Shown: one piece after another, positions 1-11,280 of the stretch
Numbering within the stretch: position 1 is the first letter of the stretch
Layout of the letters: every line of letters begins with the position of its first letter
NCBI GenBank assembly: GCA_030248195.1
Contig: JASAND010026680.1
Coordinates: 62,001-126,000 of the forward strand
Length of the DNA: 64,000 bases
Direction of reading: 5' to 3'
DNA from: Trissonchulus latispiculum
Taxonomy: Eukaryota; Nematoda; Enoplea; Enoplida; Ironidae
Made by a program: the position numbers and the translations under genes
Notes under the pieces: model-generated
The model's input: only the letters and a program-made list of their open reading frames with translations
Database searches by the model: none
Told to the model about the DNA's origin: nothing

Positions 1-1
1 A

Positions 2-355
2 ATGTACAGTGGAGGCACTTTCCCCTTGTACTGTGCAATGGATAGAAATTTCCGGAAAGCTTTCTTGGGAGCGGTATGCTTCAAGAGTTCCCGAAAAAGG
101 ATGGTAACAGGAGACTACTTATCCGTTCCTTGTACTCATAAACAATACCTAAATGAGTCGCCCAGTAAATCCAGCTACCCTTATGGAAATTCGATTGAGC
201 CGGCCAATTTGCTGGAGCACGAGATTCGGCCGCAGCCTTTGAAGCCTGTCGTTATCATTCATCAAAAGTCCGATAAACTCGAATGCCCCGATGTAGTGAA
301 ACGAATTCACAAGCTTAACGGGTCTACTGTTGTGGCAATTACTACTGAAATTTAG
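2..355 (+). CDS. Rhodopsin-like GPCR, C-terminal exon (partial)
   Basis: The frame is open from the window edge to a TAG stop, so the 5' part of the gene lies outside. The first residues (SGGTFPLYCAMDRNFRKAF) fit the end of TM7 and helix 8 of class A GPCRs: Y is preceded four positions back by T and three back by F, the NFxxY-like variant of NPxxY seen in many peptide receptors, followed by the basic FRKAF helix 8. Cysteines shortly after (AVCF) could be palmitoylated. About 85 residues of cytoplasmic tail follow, ending in TTEI, which fits a class I PDZ ligand (S/T-x-hydrophobic). The ligand cannot be inferred. The exon might begin slightly before base 1. Alternative: a non-GPCR membrane protein, less likely given the helix 8 pattern. 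Confidence 0.6.
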   Translation: MYSGGTFPLYCAMDRNFRKAFLGAVCFKSSRKRMVTGDYLSVPCTHKQYLNESPSKSSYPYGNSIEPANLLEHEIRPQPLKPVVIIHQKSDKLECPDVVKRIHKLNGSTVVAITTEI

Positions 356-863
356 GCTTTGCTAAGTTTTGTATTTAAAATTATTGACTAAAGCTTAATC
401 AAATCACTTTTGTTTATGTGCTGGATTGATGTAATCAAGAGTGTATAATGGTATTAAATTATGAAAGAAAAAACAGCTCAGGGCTTTCCTAGAGGGTTTT
501 TCTTTATTCTTTATTCCATTGAGTAAGGATGCTCTGGCAAGCATATTCTTCGCGAATTTGGAGTTTCTAGGAAACAGCTCATTCCGATTTTTGGTAGGGT
601 CGCCAACGGCCCACCAGATTGCAGAAATTCTCTTCCTAAATGAGGGGGGAAGCAAAGGATTACGGTAGCTTGTTTTGAAAAAGTGTAGATGGGAAATATA
701 CGCCTGTATTTAATTCCTCATCGCAACAAAATTAGAGGACATACATAAGGGAACATTCGCCAATTCAGGTCGGAGCAGACAAGAAGCCTTTATTTTTCTT
801 CAACATATGATGTAGAGCAAGTATGCATTCTTGTAAAATGTGTATAAAATATTTGTTTGTGCT

Positions 864-869
864 AATAAA
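864..869 (+). promoter_or_regulatory. Candidate polyadenylation signal
   Basis: An AATAAA hexamer lies about 510 bases after the GPCR stop codon on the same strand. It is the best-placed canonical signal for that gene's 3' UTR, but AATAAA is common in AT-rich DNA. Confidence 0.35.
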
Positions 870-2990
870 GTTGAAGCTAACACAAAACTGTTTTGCTCTT
901 ATGTTTACTCTAGATTCTTCGAAAGGTATTTAATAAGACTGTAGCATTTTCTAAATTAATGTAGAAATGAGTTGGCAAACGAATAATTTATCTGTATGCA
1001 AAATTTTGAAGTCTAATGACTTGTCCAAAAATACGGAATACTTTGAAAATTTGATTTTTATTTTGTATATTGCGTAAGTTGTTCACTAAATTATTCTCAA
1101 CATTTACCTTCGTTGCAAAAATATTAAACTTCGTCGCAAAAATATTAATCTGCAAACTATATAGTTCTAAATAGATTTATTATAATCATGAAACTGATAA
1201 ACTATGTAAACAATATATAATCCGCCTGAGACAGACAGATTCAAATAACCTCAAGTTGCGAAAGTGCACAAGACTAAAATATAGTCAGCAAATTAGGTTG
1301 CACATCAACCAAAGTTAAAATTTTAGCCTGGTAAGTCAATTTCTAAAATTTGTGGTCAATTCAGAACACCGGGTCGAGACCGCTGACCTGGTTCCATCTG
1401 TGCTCCAAGGTAAATATTTTTAAGAAGGTGTTCCTGACTGCAGAACTGTTTCATATTTTCTCATGATTTTGGATCAGGTCAATCAGATCTCAAATTCTGA
1501 TTAAATAATTTATGCTTTCGCCTAGTATACTTTCTTATGTACCGTTACTTGTTAATTAGCTCTCCCTCACCTAACCTGAACAATTTTCTGCAGTCAGACG
1601 CACTGTTGCACACCTTGGTGTTGCTGTACAAGAATGACAAATATAAGTTAGCTACAGATTGCTTAGCTCTTTAGCTATTGTTTTATTTTTTGATTTAATT
1701 TCGTTTAGTATTTCTGGCCGTAACAGCACTTACAATCTGTCCCTATTATTTGATTACAGGGAGCAATATTGTTGAAGTTTTCTGTAAGCATCCTCGCTAG
1801 TCATGGATGACATGATTCTAAGCAAAAACTGTTCATCCATTCATACTGTATTTTTATTTGCCATTGGTACTAAATAAGCTCTTGCAATTGGTGACTGTTA
1901 ACTGAAGCTTTCTTTCCTTTCAGAGTACATTACATTTGAATGGGGAGATCTCGTTCTTCTAGGATTTCATAACCCACTTGAACATGTTTGAAAACGTAAG
2001 AGCAACTTCGTCTTGAGCTGCTCAGCTAGTCCGAGATTCATTCAGAACAGGCAGAGTCGCCAGGCAACCACTACACAACCTGAAAAAGCAACACAGGTCT
2101 TCCAGAAAGTGAAACAGAATTGATTCTTCTTGAGTCAGTAGGCGTTGTCGCTTGGATCATTCAGAACTCAATTTTCAGGGATTCTATCCTAAACTTAGTC
2201 AAGTGAGAGACAGCCATTGAAGGAAAAAGTACTCCACTTTTGCAGTGGAAGAAAGGGTTCTGAAGACACGTGATTAAAATTGATGAAGTGGGGGGATTAT
2301 TAATCACGTTAGCAATCATCCCTTACCAATCGAACAATGAAGTGATCAATATTGGTGGGTCATCCTTTGCTGGAGCTCCCTCACAAAAGTTCAGTTTATG
2401 TGACGGATGGATCTGTCTTTCGGGATTCGGCAGAAGTTTCAGCTTTCAGAACTGTGTGTCTGACTGCAAGCACTGTTCGAATTTCCTTCCCAGTCCTGTT
2501 AAACTGTTGTCTGCTCGCTAACGGCCACACCCCCCGCAAATCAGACCATAGTGATCCCCTCCCCGCAAATCAGTACCTGGTCGAAACGGGAGTAAGCTCA
2601 CTCGCTCTATGTTTGTGTGTTAAGGCTCGAAACACAAGCTGTACGAGCGCGAATTTTGTGCCTGCTTCGAGCGTTAGAACACTCTTGGTAGTAGTGTTTG
2701 AGAACGCCAGCCAGACCGACGGCCACGGCCGCTGGTCTGACCTTGGTCGTCAGGCCGACGGGCGCTTTGATTAGATAAAATTTTGGAGCAACCAATAGTC
2801 AGTTGTCTCTCATTACCTGAAATTATCTACACTCCGCCATATTTTCGTCTAATTTGTTGTATCCTTTAGATACGCTCCACTAATGGGTATACTGTAGTGT
2901 TCTATAACTAGAATAATGATCAGTTGTTAAGTTGAGCGGTGTTTGAGATGGAGGAAATTTTAGCTCCACCCGCGTTACTAGCCTGCCTTG
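870..2990. other. Intergenic DNA, no gene seen
   Basis: AT-rich DNA with only short chance reading frames and no convincing splice-bounded coding segment. A GC-richer patch around 2520-2770 has no recognisable coding or repeat structure. Confidence 0.5.
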
Positions 2991-3210
2991 TTTCTCTACA
3001 AATCCCGTGAAGGCAACTGGAAACGGATGTTCCATTACTACCTCACTGCAATTGGAGGAATGCGTCAACAGTTTGGAGCTGAGGGTAAAGTTGCAGTACT
3101 GCAAAGTACTGATTAGGGCCGAAAGGGCAAAGGATACAGCCTGCCCGATGCAGAACGAATGGAGACCTTGGAAGATGCCATGAGATTCCAGCCATGAGCC
3201 ATGAGGATGC

Positions 3211-3372
3211 CTAGAGGAACACTTTGATCCGAAGCAAAATCTAGTGGCATGCCGGTTCGAATTTCGCAAGAGGGAGCAGATGTCCAAGAGGGGGAATTCA
3301 TCAACGACTGGTACTCTGAGTTGCGAGCCCTGGCTGCAACGCTAAAAAGCGCTAAGGCTCCCCATAACTGTT
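3211..3372 (+). pseudogene. Degenerate Ty3/gypsy-type Gag relic
   Basis: One frame reads LEEHFDPKQNLVACRFEF followed by a basic stretch. A second frame just downstream reads EFINDWYSELRALAATL. Together they match the usual Gag layout, in which a 'YF.PK.N..YER..F..R.Q' segment precedes 'GE.ID.F...LR.LA..C'. The two halves are in different frames and stops lie upstream, so this is a dead fragment. No protease, reverse transcriptase or LTRs are visible around it. The similarity is by motif only. Confidence 0.5.
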
Positions 3373-3399
3373 TCTGTAATTCTGCGAGGCACTCTAAAA

Positions 3400-4979
3400 T
3401 CGTCTGTGAGGCACTCTAAAATCAAACCCGCACAAAGCAGACATAGCGCGCAGGCCGCAGAAAGCATATTCAATAACATGCTTTACTCTAGATATTAGTG
3501 ATTCTGGCTTGAACATTCACGTCAGTATCGGGTCAGAAGTCTACGCAATTAATTTCTAAGCACTTTCCCGAGAGCTGCAAATTTTATCAAAAATTCACTC
3601 CAAATCCAAACTAACGTCTTCTCGAAATTTATCCAGGCCAGCCTCATAACTCATTCAATGTTGGCTCCTAATTAGTGCCACTGTGATTTAGTGTGGCTGA
3701 AATAGAAAGAAACAAGCTTCGGATAAAATTCAATGTTTGAGTTATACCAGTGCTGCGCCAGCTGTAATTTTAGAAAAAATGAAAGATTCGCATTAGCCAA
3801 AAAAGCTAAGAATGTAGATCATTATTTGCCTGAAATTTCTCTGGGGATAGCGCCTATATCTGCTCCCAACTTAATTAATGAAAGAGAGAGCACTAATGGG
3901 AACTCCAAGGGAGTGGCCCAAATATTAATGATTGAAAGCTGGTTTTATTAAAATATTAGCATTGCGCCTTGGTTTTAGCTGTTGCTTTTATTTTCCAAGG
4001 CTACGTTAGGTTTGTTGAACTGGTAGTACCCATTTGCTCATTTTAATTCCCAGTTATCCGCTTTCAGTAGGTTGCTAATCGCTCCATGCACGCACTTGCA
4101 ACATAAAAATGTAATACAACGAACGTCGAAACTACAAAATTTGAGTCAACGCTAATTAAGCATGCTGAGTTTATTTAATTCGACTTTGATTCGTTAGCTC
4201 TTCTTCTAATGTCCGAATTGAGAGTTATTAAACATGCACATGTAGACAAGTTAAAAATATTCTGACACTGCGACTAGCTCCTGTATAACCAACCGGACTG
4301 AAGCATACCAAAATACTAAATAAACGAATATTCGCAAAAGCGCAAAACGTCAAAATCGCGAAAGCGATGTCAGACAGAACACAGTGTTCATGCACTGCAT
4401 TTTGGTCAGACTTTAGTTAAATGTAATCAACGTCTAAATCTTGGTTAAAAGTCACTAATTCTGGTTAATTTGGCCATCTTTAACACACACCTGCGTGTTC
4501 GACGTTGCGACATTGTAGCGGTACAAGATTCCTACCGCTAACATTGGCAAAAATCGACGTATATCGAAAATGCCAACCAGGGCTTCTGATTGGGTGCGGC
4601 GATTACATATCTGCCTCAGAACTAGTCTAATTGGTCTCTGGAGTCACGACACTGGGAGTCTTCCGTTTCCTACATAGTCTCAGTAACCCGCCTAGAATGG
4701 TGGCAGACTCCAGCAATCGTTTCCGACAAAAAACAAGATTTAGTGCAGACGAAACTTACCACCCCACCCTTATCGATATATAAGGGAATTTGTGTTTTGT
4801 AACGTTCGCTGTATCAGGTACGGCTCCTGAAATTTTTGTGTCACAAACCGACAAAGCTGTAACCTAATTTGGGCCGTGTCAAACACCAATCGCTTTTGCT
4901 GTGTTCTGATCTACTAATAGATTTTCTTGAAGCTTTCATTTCGTGGCGATAGCAGAAGTTCTGGGATTCTTAATTTTTT
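3400..4979. other. Intergenic DNA, no gene seen
   Basis: Mostly AT-rich with no supported coding exon. A short direct duplication of GCGAGGCACTCTAAAATC occurs near 3386-3422. The frame at 3733-3951 has neither recognisable motifs nor convincing splice signals and is treated as chance. Confidence 0.45.
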
Positions 4980-5076
4980 AAGGGCCTTTCCGCGCGCGAG
5001 TTAAGGGGCCTTTCCGCGCGCGAGTTAAGGGGCCTTTCCGCGCGCGAGTTAAGGGGCCTTTCCGCGCGCGAGTTAA
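4980..5076. repeat. 24-bp GC-rich tandem repeat, four copies
   Basis: Four head-to-tail copies of a 24-bp unit that starts GGGGCCTTTCC and ends GCGCGCGAGTTAA. The copies are identical apart from the first base of the first copy, implying very recent expansion. The GAGTTAA ending recurs immediately downstream (5085-5130) in AT-rich context, and a similar GAGTAGAGTTAAAA block recurs near 46140-46170. Confidence 0.9.
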
Positions 5077-5189
5077 AAGAGTAGAGTTAAAATGTATTAA
5101 CTCGTTTAACCCTACAGGCGAGTTAAAGTGAACAGTCTAATTTTTTAACCCTATGCGCGAAAAGGATTATTCATTAAATTCCTTTAAAA

Positions 5190-5510
5190 AATACATTAAC
5201 ATACATAGGGTCGGGTCCTGGGGAAGCTTGTCCCTAAAAAATTTTGACGGGATTTTCAAGGGGTCTTGCACCGCAAGGATTTCAAGGATTAAAGGAAGGA
5301 TTAAATTTCTTAAACGTTTCGAAAAATTCACGCTAACTTTATTACAATTTGGAATTTTTCAGTAAATTTGCAACAAAACCTTCAATTTTTAGAAAAAATT
5401 TCAAAAGTTTGCCAGATTTACACAAAAAAATTGAACAGTTTCGCTAAAAAATTCCGGCGAAGCCAAAATTTCAAAAATTCCAAAAAATTAAGGGGGGGGT
5501 CACTTTTTCG
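5190..5510 (-). repeat. Dispersed repeat, copy 1
   Basis: The segment starting near ACATAGGGTCGGGTCCTGGGG and running through AAAAATTTTGACGGGA and the CTTGCACC block recurs, diverged, in reverse complement at about 33010-33270. That identifies an interspersed element rather than unique sequence. No coding capacity is recognised in it; the short open frames at 5153-5556 are therefore repeat-derived. Confidence 0.6.
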
Positions 5511-5689
5511 CCGGTTTTTCGACCATCTCCGATTTTGCTTATTTTCACTTATTTAAGTGTGTTAGACAAGTGCGTTTTGAATAATATTGCTTCAGAGCTT
5601 TTCCAAGTTTTTTTACAGCCACCTCACCCCAGTCGGTGCTCCGGTTAGGGGTAGTGCCAGCTTAGAATGTATGCATTTTAGAGGGAAGG

Positions 5690-5890
5690 GGGATGCTGAC
5701 ACTGAATAATTGCCATAGCAATTACTCGAGGTGTTCTACAAGGCTATCAGTACGTCCATGACGTCCACCAGACAGGCGGCCACCCCTTGACAATCTCGGT
5801 AACTTGCCCAGGAGGGATTTTTGAAATAGGGTGCTAGAGCTTAGTTTTTGTTCAAGCTCTAGACTTGACATGATCCTCCACTTGTAGCGC
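5690..5890 (+). repeat. SINE-like repeat fragment
   Basis: Shares the segment GACACTGAATAATTGCCAT and a later 'CTCTAGA..TGACATGATC.TCCACTTG' block, in the same order and orientation, with 23790-23890. Two copies with this spacing indicate an interspersed repeat family. At 23.6-24.0 kb the shared core is flanked by tRNA-like sequences, suggesting a tRNA-derived SINE. Confidence 0.55.
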
Positions 5891-6562
5891 AGTAGGAAAC
5901 CACTGCGCTACAGGTTCCCCTTCAAAGTTGACTTATGTGTGTTAAATGTGTGACATGTGTTAAACATAGGAAATGAAAGGTTAAAAAGTTTGTGGCAGAA
6001 AAATGTTTTGCTGTGTGAAAGATACTGCGCTACAAAGTTGCACACAAATTAAGGACATATTCAAGAGTGCAGCTTGTATGTACTTTGTTACAATTCTATT
6101 GAGTGACGGATTTTTGGCGAATTTTTAAAGCAGGACAGGACAGGACCTACAGTAATCTTTTATTTGTCATGAACTATTGACAAAAGTTAAAGAAATGGCG
6201 TATAGATAGCTGCACTCTGCGCATATGGGGGCATATTACTTGTGAAAATAACCGGAATCCGTGACTTTCGATTATTGACCAAAGTGATCCCCCCTTAAGT
6301 TTATTGCAGTTTCTTAGTTTTTTTGAATTCTAGGGATTCTGGGAACTGTGAACGTTTTCTGCACTTGGTTCTATCACAGAAATTTTTCATCTCGTCATCA
6401 GCTTTCTATTGATACCCATATTGTGGGTACCTATTGGATGCACATATAAATTTCAGTCTAAATTTCTGAGAAAAGCCAGGAGCCCTCTCAGAGTACCTCG
6501 GTGATGTGTTACAAATTTGATTACTGTGATATACAGATATACCTAATAAAAATATGACACTG

Positions 6563-6568
6563 CAGGTG
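6563..6568 (+). repeat. Target-site duplication CAGGTG (left)
   Basis: CAGGTG directly precedes the left terminus of the 12.1-kb palindromic element and is repeated in direct orientation directly after its right terminus (18705-18710). Six bases is the duplication length typical of Polinton/Maverick integrases. Confidence 0.85.
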
Positions 6569-7003
6569 AGTAGTATAGTATCCTTTTTTCGACCCCCAAT
6601 CATTGGATTGAGACTTACCTCCTACTCCCTGTAATCTTTACAAGAACGTAACCACCTAATACCCCTAATACGACCGACTATCCGTCCCTCTGCGTTCTTC
6701 CCCCGGGGCTTGGGACCCGGCGTCGGCCCATTACCGGACTCCTACCTACCTAAGCTAACTATATATATACCTACGTACCAAACTACCTAACTACATAGCT
6801 ATCCACCTACCTACCTACCTACCTACCTACCTAATCTAACCTTTACGTTTTACTCATTTATTTAGCTATTTAAATTGATTTACACCACCTAACCTAATCT
6901 TACCCAGTCCGGACGCATGCAATATTTCTGTATTTTTCCTTTTTTCTTTTTTGTATTTTTGTTTTAAACTTCTTCTTCTTCTTCTTGAGACCAGTGTACA
7001 ATA

Positions 7004-7210
7004 TTATTTGTCTAAGGGTACTGTCGTCACCCCGTCTGCTAATACTTTGCGTTTAGGATATACGTATGATAAAGCGTCCTTTGTTTGATGGTACATAGCC
7101 AAGACCCCGTTTGCATTCACAAGTCCTCTATTCTCTCCTGACTTTGTACAACCAGTTTTCAGCACCTTCATAAAATCTTCCATAGTGAACTGATTCAATT
7201 TTTTACTCAC
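7004..7210 (-). pseudogene. C-terminal remnant of left polymerase gene
   Basis: This 68-residue frame continues the polymerase beyond the stop of the main left-arm ORF. It aligns with residues after GVSKKLNQF in the right-arm copy, where a lysine AAA codon stands in place of the left-arm TAA stop. It ends VTTVPLDK before a stop, plausibly the family's natural C-terminus. A CTT-rich microsatellite follows just downstream. Confidence 0.7.
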
Positions 7211-7213
7211 CCC

Positions 7214-10171
7214 TTAATGGTTTACCTTATTCTTTTCACCCCAAGCGAAATAGGTTTTACTGCAAAGTGCTATGATACCTTCCCCCGCCCATTCTTCCTT
7301 AAACAGTCCTGGGATTCTTTTCTGAGTAGGGTCTAATACGAAAAAGTTTTTAAGGGCAATTTTCCAGCTTTCTTTGTTTTCGAGTGGGACGCAGTCATTT
7401 AAATCAGTAGAGGAGCAAGCGAAGTAGAGGGAATCGGTATCCATCTGACATAGTTGGAATGATCCAGGTCGTAAGTTTGGTTTTAGACAGTCGTAGTAGA
7501 ATTCGAGCATCCTAAGCTTAGCGTATTGGTAAACGAAGAACCCCACTAATTCCGGAAGACGGTAAACAATCTTTGACTTAGCTGACTGAACTTCATAGAC
7601 CCCATTTCCCAGATCATCTAACCGTCTGAACCTCCACGCATTTACCCCCCTACTTGCCCCTGACCTTTCACAAAACTTAACTTCCATGTGCTTTTCCAAA
7701 TTTGCAATGGTCCGTCCATAGTAAGAATTTTCCAGAAGTTTGAACATATCCCCCTTGAGCGCTAAATCGGAATCAGCTGCTGATCGGTGGTAAGTTACTT
7801 CATCCCCCAACATTTTGAAGCAGGCCTTAGGTTTGAACTCGATTGCTTGGTAAATCTTAGTAATTTTGAGACCGTGTTGAAGATACCAGTTAATTAGGGG
7901 AGTTGCCAAAAAGATTTTCTTACCAAAATAACTTCCAATCAGTCCCCTCCTAGGTTGTGTCATCAGGTCATTTTCCTCACAAAACTTCCTCATATGATCG
8001 CCAATGTCTTCCCTACTAATTTCCACATTTTTGAAAATAGGTGTCATTGTCATTTCAGAAAAGTATTCCTTTTTGTCCTCCGGTACCTCAATATCTACCT
8101 CAACTAGTCCAAAAAGTCTATTTGCTTGAATTTGGGTGACCAGTTGCGCAAAAGTAAGAATCGATCTTTTCTTAGGGAGATTGAAGTGCTCTTCCATAAA
8201 CTCTTGCATATCCGGGGAATCTTTTAAATCTTTATCAAATTCACATTCCCACTTTTCAATCAGATCAAAACCCTCATCTGTAATTGCTTGAGATACGCTT
8301 TTAGTCCTTTCCCTTCTTTTAGTTCTGTCCTCTGGGTCTTGATTCCTATCCAATTGGCAACCATGCCCGTGGAAGTAGCACCCATGGAACTGTAGGACTA
8401 ATTTCTTTTCTGGAACCCACCCGTCAACTTTCGCTTTACCCACCCTTTTCTGTCCCCCATTGTAAGCATGCTCAACTCTGACTCCTAATTCTTTTGTCAT
8501 ATACTCCAACCACATTGCTTCTTTACGCACTTTTTGCAACCTCCTTTTAAATTTTCCGTCTTTAGTTGGTAGCCACTCGGCGGGTATTCCAGTGGGCATT
8601 TCTTGCATTGTGCACCATAGATACAAACCATTTGCGTCGAACCCGAAAATGTTCCCAACCCGTTCCCCGTTGGTGATGCTAGTAACCCCGGCCTCGTGAT
8701 ATCTATGGAAAACTAAACTGGGACCTCCTACTATAGTTTCCTTAACTAAATTATGCCAAGGTTCAGTGCGCCAACTCCAAAGAGGAAGAATAGTGTGTTT
8801 GGGAATCTCATTCATCATGTGTTTATATGCTAACCCTGGAAGAGATATAGCTCCACCTTTGAACATGTCGATACCCCTGCCTTTCCAAAATTCTACCATT
8901 TTGTCAGTTGCTATAAGGAATGGTCCTACGTCCAAATTATTATACCAAATTAGGAGATCTCGCACAGATGTCATGTTATATTTTTGCCAAGCTTCTACAA
9001 CAGCTAAACAGTCTTCATCGGAAATCCCTTCTTGTTTTAAAGTGGAATAGAACATGCCTCGACTTGGAAGTCCTTGGTCTAGAAACTCGAGAGATGTAAA
9101 AGCTTCATACGGGAAAACACCTTTCTGCTCTGGAATTTTAAAACTTTTCAGCCATTGTTTATATGACATCCCTGGAGATAGATAGTTACTAATATCAAGG
9201 AAATACAATTTAGGAGTTGTCAGGGCCATGTAATTGTTGTTCTTCTTCACTGTGTAAGTAGGTCTTTGGCCATTATGTAACATATTTCGAAATCGACTGG
9301 ACTTTATAAGGTTCATATAGAATCTCCCAGAATTGAATCCTAAAGTTGGAACAGTTTTAAGCCATTCCTCAATTTCAGTTAAAAGTTTCTCGTGGTTTGC
9401 TAACCCGGTAAGAGTGGGTTCGTAGATTTCTCTAAGAAGTTTGTATGCCTTATCGGCGATCTCTTCCATATAATTTTTCATTCGGACCACTAAATCGCAA
9501 GGGTCTCCAGTGGTAATTATGCACTTTGGGGTTTGGTAACCTGGGACGTTTGAACTAATAGAGACGGATGCTGGAACTAATTCTTGCTCATATGTCAATT
9601 TCGGCCCGCCTTTCTTATTTGTAGGTTTAAACATGCACTTAAAGTCGTAGGCGATTCTGAAGGGATAGTACCATTCGGGCACCGGGACTCCTAATTCGCT
9701 TATCCTTTGTAAGATTTTTGTAGGACCAGCCCCTCCTCCAGGAAAGATATGTTTAATCCCTTTCTCACAGCTTTTGGAATGTCTAGTAAAGTCGATATGT
9801 TGTCGAAACAGTTTGTCACAGTTGGAGCATTTCCATGCCCGTGTGAACTTATTTAAATTTTTAATAAAGGAGAAGTGGTTTTCGTAAATATTTATGGCCA
9901 TTTTCCTAGAGTGCTTTCCTATCGGCCGTCGAATAAGCTTAGCTGCCACATCTGTAACTTCCTGGTCTCTTTCGTGACTTTGAATTACTAATTCATTCAG
10001 ATCTTCCAGTTCTTCCCCGGCCTCCTCAACTGTAGGTCCTAGTTCGTAAACTGTAATCGATATATCAAATTTGTCTTCTAAGTCATCCAGATCGTCGAGG
10101 TGAACCCCATTAAACTCTTCCCCAGGCTTAACCCACTTATCAATTAGTTCGTCAGTTTTTTCTTCAAACAT
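7214..10171 (-). CDS. Protein-primed family B DNA polymerase, left copy (decayed)
   Basis: This 985-residue frame holds most of a viral/organellar-type family B polymerase (DNA_pol_B_2), which would replicate linear element DNA from a terminal protein. Visible in order: an acidic region; a Cys-rich C2H2-like finger (about residues 114-136); an exonuclease domain; palm motif A (DANGLY, about 512); an HGCYFHGHGC segment (about 596-605); motif B (KLLENSYYG, about 811-819); and motif C (DTDS, about 911). The polymerase motifs are intact. The proofreading motifs are not: Exo I reads DFK where the right copy has DFE, and Exo II has Y where the right copy has D; Exo III (YNNLD) remains. The start codon lies inside the gene; the N-terminal part is cut off by indels near 10175, and a premature TAA truncates the C-terminus. 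Divergent from host genes; part of the mobile element. Confidence 0.85.
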   Translation of the reverse strand: MFEEKTDELIDKWVKPGEEFNGVHLDDLDDLEDKFDISITVYELGPTVEEAGEELEDLNELVIQSHERDQEVTDVAAKLIRRPIGKHSRKMAINIYENHFSFIKNLNKFTRAWKCSNCDKLFRQHIDFTRHSKSCEKGIKHIFPGGGAGPTKILQRISELGVPVPEWYYPFRIAYDFKCMFKPTNKKGGPKLTYEQELVPASVSISSNVPGYQTPKCIITTGDPCDLVVRMKNYMEEIADKAYKLLREIYEPTLTGLANHEKLLTEIEEWLKTVPTLGFNSGRFYMNLIKSSRFRNMLHNGQRPTYTVKKNNNYMALTTPKLYFLDISNYLSPGMSYKQWLKSFKIPEQKGVFPYEAFTSLEFLDQGLPSRGMFYSTLKQEGISDEDCLAVVEAWQKYNMTSVRDLLIWYNNLDVGPFLIATDKMVEFWKGRGIDMFKGGAISLPGLAYKHMMNEIPKHTILPLWSWRTEPWHNLVKETIVGGPSLVFHRYHEAGVTSITNGERVGNIFGFDANGLYLWCTMQEMPTGIPAEWLPTKDGKFKRRLQKVRKEAMWLEYMTKELGVRVEHAYNGGQKRVGKAKVDGWVPEKKLVLQFHGCYFHGHGCQLDRNQDPEDRTKRRERTKSVSQAITDEGFDLIEKWECEFDKDLKDSPDMQEFMEEHFNLPKKRSILTFAQLVTQIQANRLFGLVEVDIEVPEDKKEYFSEMTMTPIFKNVEISREDIGDHMRKFCEENDLMTQPRRGLIGSYFGKKIFLATPLINWYLQHGLKITKIYQAIEFKPKACFKMLGDEVTYHRSAADSDLALKGDMFKLLENSYYGRTIANLEKHMEVKFCERSGASRGVNAWRFRRLDDLGNGVYEVQSAKSKIVYRLPELVGFFVYQYAKLRMLEFYYDCLKPNLRPGSFQLCQMDTDSLYFACSSTDLNDCVPLENKESWKIALKNFFVLDPTQKRIPGLFKEEWAGEGIIALCSKTYFAWGEKNKVNH

Positions 10172-10177
10172 GCAATT

Positions 10178-11215
10178 TTATCCCCCTAAAGCAAGGCATC
10201 GAAAGAAACACTTGTCGTCCTCGTAAGGTCTCCCGTTTTTATTATTTGTAACCAAGGCATTGATACCCCGGTTATTTTTCACGTAATCAGGGAGATATCT
10301 AGCCTCACCCACGGGATAGGTGATAAGTTTATTAATGTAGAAACAGACATTTGTAATTTGAAGAACCGTCCACTTGGTAGTAGGGCGCTGCTGTCTAACC
10401 CATTCCAAAATGTCCCCTCTATCTAGCTCATAGAAAATTTTCCCTAGATCTTCTTCATTTGAAATGTGTACGGGCTCGTCAAAATACCGGTTATTTCCGG
10501 ATGGATAGTAGTATCTAAGCTCCCCGTCTTGGATATTCCTAAGAACGAAACCGAAGGACAATTGATTTAAATGCCATCTCTGAAGTTTGAATACAACCTT
10601 ATCAACTCCTTAATCTTAGAAGGATCCGTTACCCGAAGTTGTACCTGTTTTGGATACCGGGAGTTATGAAATACGTTCTAATTCGACTCCAATTCTCTTT
10701 AAATTTGTGCTAAATCTTCAGGCAGATCCTTAATCAAGCTTCTGGTCAAATTAGGGGCATCTTCGGTAGGAAGGTTAGAAAAGTGGGTCTGTCTCAAGGT
10801 TTTGGGGTCCGGAACCTTTGGCGGTTCTCGATGAGTCCTCAAATGTCCTTGATAGCCCTTATTGTTTTATACTTAAATCCACACTTTTTTGCATTGTAAG
10901 AAGGCTGTTCATTTGGATGGGACCTCTTGAATGGCGAGTCATGTTGTGTTTCTCTGTAAATACCTTTTCGCATTTAGGCAAGGAAAGAAAGTTTTAGAGG
11001 AATGTTCCAATTTTTTGACTTTGAAGTTTCTAACAAGTTTGTGAATGCCTCATTACAAGTCGACATTTTGGAATACCACTAGTAGTTGGGGGAATGTCCA
11101 GGGGTAAAGTTTGAGAATTCCCAAAACTCATCACTTCCTTCATCTGCTCCCCATCCCATCATTTTCATGAGTCGTTTTCTCTGAGGGCCTTAGTCATTTG
11201 CGGGTCATCCTTCCA
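10178..11215 (-). pseudogene. N-terminal part of left polymerase gene, frameshifted
   Basis: A 127-residue frame (10178-10561) begins SFGFVLRNIQDGEL and matches right-arm residues just upstream of the main left ORF, separated from it by small indels around 10170-10190. Beyond 10561 the zinc-finger coding region is still recognisable by nucleotide match to 14049-14700, but single-base indels break it into several frames. This explains why the left gene lacks the N-terminal C2H2 fingers seen in the right copy. Confidence 0.75.
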
Positions 11216-11280
11216 GACTATTATAGCAGCTTAACTTGATATTGCAGATATTTCGCTGTTTCCTTTCACTGTTTTATATA

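Noticed and set aside
2880..3287. 135-residue minus-strand frame
   Set aside because: Overlaps the plus-strand Gag relic, which gives a better motif match; the minus frame has no motif.
8766..9050. 94-residue plus-strand frame antisense to the left polymerase, mirrored at 16266-16508
   Set aside because: It is present in both arms only because the arms are inverted copies; it is the complement of well-conserved polymerase codons and has no motif of its own.
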